Of a stretch of 64,000 bases of DNA, positions 47,738 to 57,581 are shown piece by piece (position 1 is the stretch's first letter; every line of letters starts with the position of its first letter). The stretch is taken from positions 1,550,001-1,614,000 of the forward strand of contig NZ_CP021978.1 of the NCBI RefSeq assembly GCF_004803895.1, given 5' to 3'. The notes beneath the pieces are model-generated. The model did not search any database, was not told where the DNA came from, and was given only the letters and a program-made list of their open reading frames with translations. The translations under genes and the position numbers were made by a program. Origin of the DNA: Streptomyces hawaiiensis (GTDB lineage: Bacteria; Actinomycetota; Actinomycetes; Streptomycetales; Streptomycetaceae).

Positions 47738-48178
47738 TCAGATTCTGGGCGGCCGCGCCTCGTACGGCGTGGACAACACCACCGTCGTCCGCGTGGACAC
47801 CCCCGCCAGCGACCGCAGCCGCGCCAGCAGTTCCTCCAGCTCGTGCGGCGTGGCGACCCGCACCTTGAGGATGTAGTTCTCGTCCCCCGCGACGCTGTGG
47901 CAGGCCTCGATCTCGGGCACGCCGGCCAGCCGGTCCGCGATGTCGTCCGGCGCACTCGGATCGAACGGTTTGACCGAGATGAACGCCGTCATCGGCAGCC
48001 CCACGGCCTCCGGGTCGACGACCGCGGCGTAGCCCCGGATGACACCCCGCTGCTCCAGCCGCCGCACCCGCTGATGCACGGCCGACGTGGACAGCCCCGT
48101 GGCCTTGCCCAGGTCGGTGTAGCTCATCCGCCCGTCCTTGACGAGCAGCTGCACGATCTGTCGGTCCAGCTCCTCCAT
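47738..48178 (-). CDS. Lrp/AsnC-family regulator
   Basis: 146 residues from ATG 48178. N-terminal helix-turn-helix (LDRQIVQLLVKDGRMSYTDLGKATGLSTSAVHQRVRRLEQRGVIRGYAAVV) and C-terminal RAM ligand domain (SVAGDENYILKVRVATPHELEELLARL). It lies just upstream of the amidohydrolase gene on the same strand, but the effector and targets are unknown. Confidence 0.94.
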   Translation of the reverse strand: MEELDRQIVQLLVKDGRMSYTDLGKATGLSTSAVHQRVRRLEQRGVIRGYAAVVDPEAVGLPMTAFISVKPFDPSAPDDIADRLAGVPEIEACHSVAGDENYILKVRVATPHELEELLARLRSLAGVSTRTTVVLSTPYEARPPRI

Positions 48179-48446
48179 GGCGCAAGAACCTACAGTGCGG
48201 TTGATCTCCTCGGATACCTGAGCGGCCCAGGTCATGCCCGGTTCGTGATGTGGCCGGAAGCCGACGGTCAGCCGTCCGGGGGACAAATCCGCCGCAGTGG
48301 ACACCTGCACGGGGCATGTGACGAACGCCACAGGGCTCGAACGGTCTCCGTGATGTTCTCGTGATTACCGCCCAGGGGGGACGGGAAGTGCTTGCTGTGG
48401 TCGAGGCCGCATGCCTGATACGGCCCAGCCCGAGGGGGAGAACCCA

Positions 48447-48881
48447 ATGCAGAGTCTTAAGCGCCCTGGTCGCACCGCACCCAAGCGGCAGCAGCTCGTC
48501 GTCGAGCCCGAGCCGGAGGGTGTCGAACCCGACGCCTTCGACGACGAACTCGACGCCTACGACACGTTCGAGATGTTCCGGGTCGTCTGCCCGGACTGCG
48601 CGCAGCCCATCGCCCTGCTGGCGGACGAGGAGGTTCTGCCGGAGCACGCGCTGTGCGCCTCGCCGTGGAACCCGTTCGGACTCACGGTCTGCGCCGGAAC
48701 CGGCCGCAGGGCCACGGACGCCCGCCCCGCGGACGAGTCCGTGGAACCTCAGGAGCAGGACACCGCCCTGCTGTTGACGCTCCCTCAGGGGCTCGACTGG
48801 CGGACCCAGCCCTTCTCGCACGTCGGCGGCCCGGGCTCGCGCCCCCTCAGGGTCCCGGTCATGCGCCGCCAAGCGGCCTGA
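48447..48881 (+). CDS. Conserved acidic protein of unknown function
   Basis: 144 residues from ATG 48447, with GGGGGAG upstream; ATG 48411 is an alternative. The N-terminal part is basic then very acidic (EPEPEGVEPDAFDDELDAYD), followed by a possible metal site VCPDCAQPIALLADEEVLPEHALCASPW. The C-terminal half is plain. I do not recognise the family; the fold may include a small zinc ribbon. Followed by a strong terminator. Confidence 0.75.
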   Translation: MQSLKRPGRTAPKRQQLVVEPEPEGVEPDAFDDELDAYDTFEMFRVVCPDCAQPIALLADEEVLPEHALCASPWNPFGLTVCAGTGRRATDARPADESVEPQEQDTALLLTLPQGLDWRTQPFSHVGGPGSRPLRVPVMRRQAA

Positions 48882-48924
48882 GCGCGGGCCTTCCTCGCCC
48901 GCTCGCTCCACTCCCGTAGCTGCC

Positions 48925-48957
48925 CCGCACCACGGTCCGCAGACTGCCGTGGTGCGG
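48925..48957 (+). terminator. Hairpin terminator
   Basis: CCGCACCACGG (48925-48935) and CCGTGGTGCGG (48947-48957): perfect 11-bp arms with an 11-base loop followed by TT. It lies 43 bases after the acidic-protein gene. Confidence 0.8.
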
Positions 48958-49044
48958 TTCAGTGCGCCCTGAGCGCGCGGCACTGAACGAACGCCCGATT
49001 CCACCATCCGGTGACCTGTCCGGGCTCTGCCGCGTTGCCCTGGT

Positions 49045-49293
49045 ATGACCCCCATCTCCTCAGCGACCGGGCGTCAGCGCCTCCTGTACGTCCCGCCGCC
49101 CGCAGAATCGGTTCGGCCGGCTCCGCCCCGCTACCAGGACCCGCCGATCTACCGCGACCTGATGCGGACCTGGGCCGAAGGGGGCCGCACCCTGCCGGGC
49201 CGGCACGACCCGGAGTGGATGCGGCTCGCGGCCCCTTGGCGGGGCCTCGATCAGTTCAGCGTCCCTCTGGACCCACGAGATGGCGGGCGATGA
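49045..49293 (+). CDS. Small hypothetical protein
   Basis: 82 residues, starting ATG 49045. The middle part YQDPPIYRDLMRTWAEGGRTLPGRHDPEWMRLAAP looks like genuine protein rather than a shadow. The last 13 codons overlap the end of the convergent acyl-CoA dehydrogenase gene. No domain recognised; there is no strong ribosome site, so a shorter or absent gene is possible. Confidence 0.5.
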   Translation: MTPISSATGRQRLLYVPPPAESVRPAPPRYQDPPIYRDLMRTWAEGGRTLPGRHDPEWMRLAAPWRGLDQFSVPLDPRDGGR

Positions 49294-50428
49294 CCATCCG
49301 CTGGATCTGGTTGGTGCCCTCCACGATCTGCAGCACCTTGGCCTCGCGCATGTAGCGCTCGGCCGGGAAGTCGGCGGTGTAGCCGTAGCCGCCGAGAATC
49401 TGCACGGCGTCGGTGGTGACCCGCATCGCCGTGTCGGTGCAGTGCAGCTTGGCCATGGCGGCCTGCCGCGCGAACGGACGGCCCGCGTCCTTCAGCCGTG
49501 CCGCCGCGAGGTAGAGCGCGCGGCCCGCCTCGATCTGCGTCGCCATGTCGGCGAGCATGAACCGCAGCCCCTGGAAGTCGGCGATCGGCTTGCCGAACTG
49601 GCGCCTTTCGGCCGCGTAGGCCAAGGCCTCGTCGAGCGCGGCCTGCGCCACGCCGATGGCGCACGCCGAGATGCCGAGCCGCCCGGAGTCGAGCGAGGAC
49701 AGGGCGATCGCGAAGCCCTGGCCCTCCTCGCCGATGCGGCGGTCGTCGGGTACGCGGACGCCGTCGAAGTGGACCTGCGCGGTGGGTGAGCCCTTCATGC
49801 CCATCTTCTTCTCCGGCACGGCGGCGCTCAGCCCCTCGGCGTCGCCGGGCACCAGGAAGGCGCTGATCCCGCGCGGGCCCTCCTCGCCGGTGCGCGCCAT
49901 CACCGTGTAGAAGTCGGCGATCCCGCCGTGCGTGATCCAGGCCTTGGTGCCGGTGATCACCCAGCCGTCGCCGTCCCGCACGGCCTTGGTGCGCAGGGCC
50001 GCCGCGTCCGATCCGGAATGCGGCTCGGAGAGGCAGTAGGCGCCGAGCTCGCCGCCGCCCAGCATCGCGGGCAGGTGCTCGACCTGCTGCTCCTTGGAGC
50101 CGTAGGCGGCGAGCGCGTAAGAGGCCAGGGAGTGGACGCTGACGCCGAGACCGACGGTGAGGCGGGCCGCGGCGAGCTCCTCCAGGACCTGGAGATAGAC
50201 CTCGTAGGGCTGGTCGCCGCCGCCGTACTCTGAGTCGTACGGCAGGCCGAGCAGGCCGGAGCGGGAGAGCAGGGTGAACAGCTCACGCGGGAAGCGGCCG
50301 GCGTCCTCCTCCTCGGCCGCGTTCGGAACGATCTCCTGCGCCGCGATGTCGCGGACGAGCGAGATCAGGTCCCGGGCCTCCTCCGTGGGCAGTTGTCGGT
50401 CCACCGGCTGCGGGGCGCGGTCGGGCAT
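49256..50428 (-). CDS. Acyl-CoA dehydrogenase
   Basis: 390 residues from ATG 50428, with GGAGGAGAG upstream. FAD enzyme for the first step of acyl-CoA beta-oxidation. Signatures are AYCLSEPHSGSDAAALRTKA, WVITGTKAWITHGG, RRQFGKPIADFQGLRFMLADM and the C-terminal QILGGYGYTADFPAERYMRE with the catalytic base in KVLQIVEGTNQIQRMVIAR. The short/branched-chain class is likely; exact substrate unknown. Confidence 0.96.
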   Translation of the reverse strand: MPDRAPQPVDRQLPTEEARDLISLVRDIAAQEIVPNAAEEEDAGRFPRELFTLLSRSGLLGLPYDSEYGGGDQPYEVYLQVLEELAAARLTVGLGVSVHSLASYALAAYGSKEQQVEHLPAMLGGGELGAYCLSEPHSGSDAAALRTKAVRDGDGWVITGTKAWITHGGIADFYTVMARTGEEGPRGISAFLVPGDAEGLSAAVPEKKMGMKGSPTAQVHFDGVRVPDDRRIGEEGQGFAIALSSLDSGRLGISACAIGVAQAALDEALAYAAERRQFGKPIADFQGLRFMLADMATQIEAGRALYLAAARLKDAGRPFARQAAMAKLHCTDTAMRVTTDAVQILGGYGYTADFPAERYMREAKVLQIVEGTNQIQRMVIARHLVGPEGR

Positions 50429-50758
50429 GGCGACGCTCTCCTCCCTGTCGGGCACTGGCGGACGGGCCCATGGGTGGGGGCGGCGCCGCCGGGTCGTTCT
50501 GGTGCCTGGCCGATGCTGGCAGTCCCGGGTCTCGGAAGCTGCTGACCAGCGGCTGTGCGCTGTGAGTATGCCCGATCGGAGGCATCCCGTCACCAGTTAA
50601 CGACCGCTTACTTCAAGAAATGGCCGGGCGCGACCGAAGCGGCGAAATTGGTCCGAACCATTGACCCAACTGGTCTAGTCCTCCTACTGTTTCGCTCCAC
50701 CGATTCACCGCGTTCATGCCAATCAGCGCGCGCTCCCCTCCCCACGAGGAGACACCGG
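50429..50758. other. Divergent promoter region of acyl-CoA dehydrogenase and chitinase
   Basis: A 330-base gap with no gene. The right half holds the chitinase promoter and two DasR-like boxes. The left half, next to the dehydrogenase gene, shows nothing that could be named. Confidence 0.6.
50646..50690 (+). promoter_or_regulatory. Chitinase promoter with two DasR-like (dre) boxes
   Basis: ACTGGTCTAGTCCTCC (50669-50684) matches the DasR responsive element (ACTGGTCTAGACCACT) at 13 of 16 positions and lies between -35 TTGACC (50661-50666) and -10 TACTGT (50685-50690), spaced 18. A weaker copy AATTGGTCCGAACCAT (50646-50661) stands 22-23 bases upstream, giving the direct repeats known from Streptomyces chitinase promoters. 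Confidence 0.75.
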
Positions 50759-52024
<1,266 letters not shown>

Positions 52025-52033
52025 GGCTGGGAG

Positions 52034-52070
52034 AAGGGGCGGAGGGGGCGTGGCGGACCCTCCGCCCCTT
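52034..52070. terminator. Terminator after chitinase, shared with convergent tetR
   Basis: AAGGGGCGGAGGG (52034-52046) and CCCTCCGCCCCTT (52058-52070), perfect 13-bp arms with an 11-base loop, followed by TCTC. It lies 9 bases after the chitinase stop and ends 2 bases before the tetR stop. Confidence 0.85.
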
Positions 52071-52072
52071 TC

Positions 52073-52672
52073 TCATGCGCCCCGACGGGCCGGCTGCGGG
52101 GCCGGGTGGGCGGAGTCCAGTTCCTCGATCGCGCGCAGGGCACCGCCCAGCGTCTTCACCAGCAGCTCGCACATGGTCGCGCGGGGCAGTTCGGGACGGT
52201 CGATCCACTCCAGGGTGGCGCCCTCGACACTGCACACCCAGGCCAGCAGCCCCATACGGGCCAGCGGGCTGATGCCGGCGCGGCCGTACGCGCCCTCGGC
52301 GATCGTCGTCACGACAGCCTCGCGCACCCCGTCGCGGAGGGCGTGCACCTCGGTGTCGAAGCCGACGCCGCCGCTGACGATCGTGCGGTACGCGGCCTGG
52401 TTGTGCTCGGCGTAGCGCAGATAGCTGTCGATGGTGCGCTGGACCCGGTCGACCGGGGGCAGTTCGAGTCCGCCGGCCGCCAGGGTGAGCAGCTCGGTGA
52501 CGGAGTCCTGGATGATGGCCAGGTAGTAGCCCCGCTTGGACTGGAAGTAGTAGTAGATCAGTCCCTTGGCGACGTGCGCCTGCCGGGCGATGTCGTCCAT
52601 CGACAGGGCGTCGTAGGACGTGTCGGCGAACAACCTCCGCCCGATGGCGATGAGTTCGGCACGGCGCGCCAT
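52073..52672 (-). CDS. TetR-family regulator
   Basis: 199 residues from ATG 52672; a TTG at 52729 or GTG at 52783 could add an arginine/proline-rich N-terminal tail, and no start has a convincing ribosome site. The helix-turn-helix is RRLFADTSYDALSMDDIARQAHVAKGLIYYYFQSKRGYYLAII. The C-terminal ligand domain is of a common actinobacterial type. Target and ligand unknown. Confidence 0.88.
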   Translation of the reverse strand: MARRAELIAIGRRLFADTSYDALSMDDIARQAHVAKGLIYYYFQSKRGYYLAIIQDSVTELLTLAAGGLELPPVDRVQRTIDSYLRYAEHNQAAYRTIVSGGVGFDTEVHALRDGVREAVVTTIAEGAYGRAGISPLARMGLLAWVCSVEGATLEWIDRPELPRATMCELLVKTLGGALRAIEELDSAHPAPQPARRGA

Positions 52673-52804
52673 CGAGCGCTCGGTGCCGCGGGCCCTGGGG
52701 CGCGCGGCAGGCTGGGGGCTGATATTCAATTTCGACCCTGGTCTCAACGGGCGGGGCGGGACCTCCGCAGTATGGCAGGCCACACTGCCGGGTCACGGGT
52801 CAGG

Positions 52805-52945
52805 TCACAGCAGCCCGAGCTGGGTCACGAGCATCGCGACGACCACGACGAGGGCCCAGCCCATGACCTGCTCGACGATCTTCGGGCCGTCTTCCCGAGG
52901 GCCGCCGGTGCGGACGCGTGGGGCGGTGACTGAGTGCGCGTTCAT
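52805..52945 (-). CDS. 46-residue single-span membrane peptide
   Basis: Short frame from ATG 52945 to TGA 52805. The N-terminus is hydrophilic (MNAHSVTAPRVRTGGPREDG), followed by KIVEQVMGWALVVVVAMLVT and QLGLL, a clean membrane helix at about residues 27-46. A weak GAGAAG ribosome site precedes it. Composition and topology argue for a real gene; function unknown. Confidence 0.65.
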   Translation of the reverse strand: MNAHSVTAPRVRTGGPREDGPKIVEQVMGWALVVVVAMLVTQLGLL

Positions 52946-53036
52946 GGCTTCTCGCAGGGTCGGTGGTGCGGGCGGACTCCCCCCGGAGTTCTGTCCACCT
53001 TGCCACCGGGAGTGGCTTTTGCGGCCGAGAGCTTGG

Positions 53037-54416
53037 TCACACGCGAACGCCCACGCCCGCCAGTGCCGTGCGCTGGGCCGCGCTCGGGCGCGCCGGGAAG
53101 TACAGGTAGCAGACGCCGCCGGTGCCCGAGACGACCTTGCCGGAGGCGTTGTACCGCTTGGTCCGCAGCCAGATGTTCTCGAACTCGCGTCGCCGGTAGA
53201 CGCGGCGTACGGCCTCGTTGCTCGCCGAGTAGGGATCGTTGGCGATCACGTCGCCGTCGGCGGTGAAGCCGATGACGGTCATCAGGTGCCCGGCCGTGCC
53301 GTACCCGGCGCCGGTCAGTTCCTCCTTGAGGAACGACTGGGACGTTATGGCCGGGATGCCCGCGGCGATCAGCGTCTGCAGTTCGGTGAGCGAGCCGAGC
53401 CGGGTGACCACGCCCTGGAGGTCCTTGAACGTGGCCGCGTACGCGGCGTTGAACGGCCAGTTGCCGCAGCCCGCGTACTGGTAGTCATAGGTGAACCGGG
53501 CCGCGTGGCACACCTGCGGATCCGCGTACGAGGGATCGACCCAGGCCAGCTGCCCGTCGGTGAGCCGGCCGCCCCAGTACTCGATGATCATCTGGGAGGA
53601 CGTCGGGCTGCACCAGGCCTCGCCGCCGTTGTCGTACTCGGGGTACTGGCCCTTGTGGGTCTCCTGCGAGTAGCGCGGGACGCGCAGTTCCTTCACGAGG
53701 CCGGGTGCGGACGCCGGGACGGTGAACCGGTCGGGCACGTCGGAGCCCATCGCGCCGAGCCGCCACACGGTGGGGGTGGCCCGGGTGCCGGGCTTGCGGT
53801 AGAGGGTCAGGCGCAGCCGGTACGACGTCAGGCGCAGGCCGGTCGACGGGTCGTCGATCGCCAGGGTGTCGGTCCAGACGGTGCTCCTGCCGTCGCTCTG
53901 GTCGTCGACCGAGGTGCGCCGGATGTCCTGGTCGCCGGCCGCCCAGCGGCCCATCACGTACCAGGGGGTGCCGGTGCCGTCGGTGTAGGTGCCCTTGACC
54001 TCGGCCTGGATCCAGGTGCCGGCCGGGGTGCGGGCGTTCCAGGAGACGATCGCCTCGGTCGCGGGGACGGCGAGCCGGTGGACGGGGGACGTCCAGGTGC
54101 CGTACTCCCACGCGGCGGTGGTGCCGGTGTGCGGATCCGTGTAGTCGGCGGTTCCGGCGGGCTTCGCGATCACCAGGCCCGGGCGGGCGCCCGAGACGGC
54201 CCGGGTGCCCTTGGCCGTGCCGCCGCACCAGTCGCCGTACGAGACCCAGGCCCGGTTGTCGACGGTGCGGGCCGGCAGGGCCCGGGCGGGGTCTGCGGTG
54301 TCGGTCGTCACGAGCGCCTCGGGGTCGGCGGCCGCCGGAGCCGCGCCCGCGGTGACGGCGGCGGCGACCGCGGCGGCCAGGACGGTTCTGCGGGACGGCG
54401 GTTCGGCTCTGCGCAT
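53037..54416 (-). CDS. Tat-exported C39-like peptidase
   Basis: 459 residues from ATG 54416. The signal is of Tat type (RRTVLAAAVAAAVTAGAAPAAA). A beta-rich N-terminal half of about 220 residues is followed by a papain-like C39_2 domain: catalytic Cys in GEAWCSPTSSQM, His in GTAGHLMTVIGF and Asn/Asp in VIANDPYSA. It is thus a secreted cysteine peptidase; the substrate is unknown. The C-terminal residues are YFPARPSAAQRTALAGVGVRV-like and need no anchor. Confidence 0.9.
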   Translation of the reverse strand: MRRAEPPSRRTVLAAAVAAAVTAGAAPAAADPEALVTTDTADPARALPARTVDNRAWVSYGDWCGGTAKGTRAVSGARPGLVIAKPAGTADYTDPHTGTTAAWEYGTWTSPVHRLAVPATEAIVSWNARTPAGTWIQAEVKGTYTDGTGTPWYVMGRWAAGDQDIRRTSVDDQSDGRSTVWTDTLAIDDPSTGLRLTSYRLRLTLYRKPGTRATPTVWRLGAMGSDVPDRFTVPASAPGLVKELRVPRYSQETHKGQYPEYDNGGEAWCSPTSSQMIIEYWGGRLTDGQLAWVDPSYADPQVCHAARFTYDYQYAGCGNWPFNAAYAATFKDLQGVVTRLGSLTELQTLIAAGIPAITSQSFLKEELTGAGYGTAGHLMTVIGFTADGDVIANDPYSASNEAVRRVYRRREFENIWLRTKRYNASGKVVSGTGGVCYLYFPARPSAAQRTALAGVGVRV

Positions 54417-54610
54417 GGCGGGGACCCCCGGATGTCGGAGTCGGGCAGGGGCGGGGCAGGTCCGCGCACGGTCGGTCGCATCCGTGCGTGCGCCACATAT
54501 GAGCACAGCCCGACGTGTCCTGCCAGCACTTCGACGCGCGCCGCGCCCATCAATATTGGCGTCGACCAGTGGCATCCGCGGCGGGCCCCGTCGTTAGAGT
54601 GCTGAGCGAG

Positions 54611-55267
54611 ATGAATCCGCCCTTCCGCCCCGCACGGGACGCCGCCGTCCGCGACCTGGCCGCCCGGGCCCGCCGCCTGGCCCCCTCCTGCGGCCCGGTC
54701 CGGCTCGTCGGTGTCGACGGGCACGCGGGGTCCGGAAAGAGCACGTTCGCCGGGCAGTTGGCCGCGGCCCTGGACGGTGCGCCGGTGCTGCGTCTGGACG
54801 ACATCGCCAGCCACGACGCGCTGTTCGACTGGACCGGGCGGCTGCTGGACCAGGTGATCGAGCCGCTCTCCCACGGCCGGACCGCGCACTACGCCCCCTA
54901 CGACTGGCGGGACCACCGCTTCGGCCCGCCGCGTCCGCTCCCGCCCGCACCGGTGCTCCTCGTGGAGGGCGTCGGTGCAGGGCGCCGGGCGCTGCGCCCC
55001 CACTTGGCCCTGCTGCTGTGGATGGAGCTGCCGCCCGAGGAGGCGTGGGCGCGGGGGAGGTCGCGGGACGGGGAGGAGCAGCGGGAGTTCTGGAACGGAT
55101 GGGTTCCGTCGGAGCGCCGGCATTTCGCCGACGATCCCTCGCGGCCGTTCGCCGACCTTCTGGTACGGCAGCGAGACCAGGGATATGAGGTGCTCGCGGG
55201 GCCTGCTGGGATCGTTGGACCGGACCAGCCCTTCACGCACGGTGACGAACCGCCCGCAGTGTGCTGA
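54611..55267 (+). CDS. P-loop uridine kinase-like protein
   Basis: 218 residues from ATG 54611. VRLVGVDGHAGSGKSTFAGQLAAAL is a kinase-type Walker A, VLRLDDIASHDALFDW a substrate/Mg region and PVLLVEGVGAG a Walker B-like strand. Related proteins are annotated as uridine kinase-like, but the real substrate is unproven. A TAGAGT box ends 10 bases before ATG, so the leader may be very short. Confidence 0.88.
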   Translation: MNPPFRPARDAAVRDLAARARRLAPSCGPVRLVGVDGHAGSGKSTFAGQLAAALDGAPVLRLDDIASHDALFDWTGRLLDQVIEPLSHGRTAHYAPYDWRDHRFGPPRPLPPAPVLLVEGVGAGRRALRPHLALLLWMELPPEEAWARGRSRDGEEQREFWNGWVPSERRHFADDPSRPFADLLVRQRDQGYEVLAGPAGIVGPDQPFTHGDEPPAVC

Positions 55268-55315
55268 ACCTGTGAAGGGCCTTGCGGGACAAGTCGCCGG
55301 AGTGCTTCAACTCGG

Positions 55316-55344
55316 CTTGACCGCTGGGCCGTACAGGTCTTACG
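55316..55344 (+). promoter_or_regulatory. Vegetative promoter of the candidate small RNA
   Basis: TTGACC (55316-55321) and TTACGT (55339-55344) with a 17-base spacer, about 5 bases before the predicted RNA start. No open frame with a ribosome site follows directly. Confidence 0.6.
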
Positions 55345-55348
55345 TTCT

Positions 55349-55425
55349 CAATGTGCGGCCTTTCGGGGCCGCCCACAGACGCGAAGCCCCCGGTTGTTCC
55401 CCCGTGATCGGGGGCTTCGTTCTGT
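55349..55425 (+). ncRNA. Candidate intergenic small RNA with two hairpins
   Basis: About 75 bases between a promoter and a terminator. The first hairpin uses CGGCC and GGCCG around TTTCGG (about 55354-55370), extended by TGTG/CACA. The second is a terminator with arms CGAAGCCCCCG (55381-55391) and CGGGGGCTTCG (55408-55418), followed by a T-rich tail. The loop also carries a C-run. It matches no family I can name. Confidence 0.55.
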
Positions 55426-55699
55426 CTTCTTCCGGTTTTCCGGCCGCCACGGGGCACGGAGTGCTCACCCTGGGTCACCGCGCGCGGGTCCGACGCATCC
55501 GCTCCCACCTCGCCGAACGGCCCGTGCGGCACCCTACGGGGGCGCCGCACCCGCAGGTACGATGCCCTCGGTGCGACCTACGGACGGTTGCTTCGCGCAC
55601 GGTGCAACTCCAGTCCGTGGCACAGCGGTTCGAGCAGGGCAGCCGGCTGGGGGACGGCTCGTTGGCATACCGACGGGGGCACGGTTTGTGGGGGACGTG
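55426..55699. other. Region between small RNA and AAA+ gene
   Basis: 274 bases; the AAA+ gene's frame runs through it, but the sequence is not protein-like. A promoter for the AAA+ gene is expected here but not recognised. Confidence 0.35.
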
Positions 55700-57559
55700 A
55701 TGGACTTCGGCACGCAGGGCCCTCAGGCCCCGGCCGACCTCGCCTGGCTGCGAGGCGTGGACGCCTACACCATGGGCGCGTATCCGCAGGCGGAGGAGGA
55801 GTTCCGCGCCGCCGTGCGGATGGACTCCGGGATGGCCGACGGCTGGCTCGGACTGCACGCACTGCGCGTCGACACCACGACCGCGCTGCTGCGGATGTTC
55901 CGGCACCGGGACCGCTTCGGCGAGCAGCGCTCCCGCTATCGCCGCGCGCTCAACTCCTGGTACTGGCTGGGCTGGTGGGTGCAGCCCGTGCTGGAGAGCC
56001 CCCGCGACCTGCTGCTCGCGCACGCCTCCCACTGGCTGGACGGCCGCCACGTCCCCGAGCTGGACCGGGCGCTGGCCGGACTGCCGCCGGTGGACACCGA
56101 CCACCAGGTCCGCTTCCTGCACTCCTGCCGCGCCTACCTGGTCAAGGACTGGGAGCAGCTGGTCCGCCACACCGATCCGCTGCTCGACGATGCGATGCTC
56201 GGCATCGAGGCGGGCCTGTTCGGCGGCATGGCCCGGGTGCGCCTGGAGATGTACGGCCAGGCCGAACCCCTGCTGTCCGCCGCTCTGATGCGCTGCCGCA
56301 GCGAGCAGCCCCAGCGCAAGGAGCTGCGCTACTGGCTGGCCCGGGCGCACGAGGGCACCGGCCGCAGCGCCGCCGCCCTCCCTCTGTACCGGGCCGTGCA
56401 CCGCGTCGACCCGGCCTTCATGGACACCTCCGCCCGGCTCGCCGCCATCGCCGAGGGCGACGGATACGACGACGCGGCGGACCTCGCGGCAATCACGCTC
56501 ACCGGCGCGGGCCAGGACGCCGTGGACGGGCCGGACGGGTTCGATCCGCTCTTCGGCCTCGAGGGGCGCGACCTGAGGCTGCCCGATCCCGAGCCGCCGC
56601 TCGCTCCCCTGCCGCCGGTGACCGGCCCGCCGGTCCGTGAGAGGACCGGCCCCGCTCCCTCCCTGCCCGCCGGGCCCACCGACCCGGCGTTACTGGACGA
56701 GGCACTCGCCGAGCTGGAGCGCATGGTGGGTCTGGAGCCGGTGAAGCGCCAGGTCAAGGCGCTGTCGGCGCAGCTGAACATGGCCCGGCTGCGGGCCGGG
56801 CAGGGCCTTCCTGTCCAGCCGCCGAAACGCCACTTCGTCTTCTCCGGCCCCTCCGGCACCGGCAAGACCACCGTCGCCCGCATCCTCGGCCGCGTCTTCT
56901 ACGCCCTCGGGCTGCTCGGCGGCGACCATCTCGTGGAGGCCCAGCGGGCCGACCTGGTCGGCGAGTACCTCGGGCAGACGGCCGTGAAGGCGAACGAACT
57001 GATCGACTCGGCCCTCGGAGGGGTCCTCTTCGTCGACGAGGCCTACGCGCTGTCCAACTCGGGCTACGGCAAGGGGGACGCGTACGGCGACGAGGCCCTG
57101 CAGGTGCTGCTGAAGCGCGCGGAGGACAACCGCGACCACCTCGTGGTGATCCTGGCCGGCTACCCGGAGGGCATGGACCGCCTGCTCGCCGCGAACCCCG
57201 GCCTGTCGTCCCGTTTCACCACCCGCGTCGACTTCCCGTCGTACCGGCCCCTCGAACTCACCGAGATCGGCCAGGTGCTGGCTGCGGAGAACGGGGACCA
57301 CTGGGACGAGGAGGCCCTCGACGAGCTGCGGTCCATCGCGGGACATGTGGTGGACCAGGGGTGGATCGACGAGCTGGGCAACGGGCGGTTCCTGCGGACG
57401 CTGTACGAGAAGAGCTGCGCCTACCGGGATCTGAGGCTGTCCGTCTACCCCGGGGTGCTGGGCAGGGAGGATCTGGCGACGCTGCGGCTGCCGGATCTGA
57501 TGCAGGCGTACGGGGAGGTCTTGTCGGGGCGGGGGCCGCAGGATCCGTCGGCCATGTGA
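55700..57559 (+). CDS. CbxX/CfqX (EccA-like) AAA+ ATPase with N-terminal helical repeats
   Basis: 619 residues from ATG 55700 (GGGGG upstream; GTG 55697 also possible). Residues 1 to about 300 are TPR-like helical repeats (DAYTMGAYPQAEEEFRAAVRMDSGMADGW). The AAA+ domain begins near 335 (LERMVGLEPVKRQVKALSAQ), with Walker A FSGPSGTGKTTVARIL, Walker B ALGGVLFVDEAYAL and sensor VILAGYPEGMDRLL. The layout is that of EccA of type VII secretion, but no secretion genes are near, so a general remodelling role is as likely. Confidence 0.92.
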   Translation: MDFGTQGPQAPADLAWLRGVDAYTMGAYPQAEEEFRAAVRMDSGMADGWLGLHALRVDTTTALLRMFRHRDRFGEQRSRYRRALNSWYWLGWWVQPVLESPRDLLLAHASHWLDGRHVPELDRALAGLPPVDTDHQVRFLHSCRAYLVKDWEQLVRHTDPLLDDAMLGIEAGLFGGMARVRLEMYGQAEPLLSAALMRCRSEQPQRKELRYWLARAHEGTGRSAAALPLYRAVHRVDPAFMDTSARLAAIAEGDGYDDAADLAAITLTGAGQDAVDGPDGFDPLFGLEGRDLRLPDPEPPLAPLPPVTGPPVRERTGPAPSLPAGPTDPALLDEALAELERMVGLEPVKRQVKALSAQLNMARLRAGQGLPVQPPKRHFVFSGPSGTGKTTVARILGRVFYALGLLGGDHLVEAQRADLVGEYLGQTAVKANELIDSALGGVLFVDEAYALSNSGYGKGDAYGDEALQVLLKRAEDNRDHLVVILAGYPEGMDRLLAANPGLSSRFTTRVDFPSYRPLELTEIGQVLAAENGDHWDEEALDELRSIAGHVVDQGWIDELGNGRFLRTLYEKSCAYRDLRLSVYPGVLGREDLATLRLPDLMQAYGEVLSGRGPQDPSAM

Positions 57560-57581
57560 GCTCATCGGCCGCGGGCCGGTA

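Noticed and set aside
55268..55425. tRNA gene in the gap before the AAA+ gene
   Set aside because: The hairpins do not form a cloverleaf and no acceptor stem or CCA-like end is present; a small RNA with a terminator explains them better.
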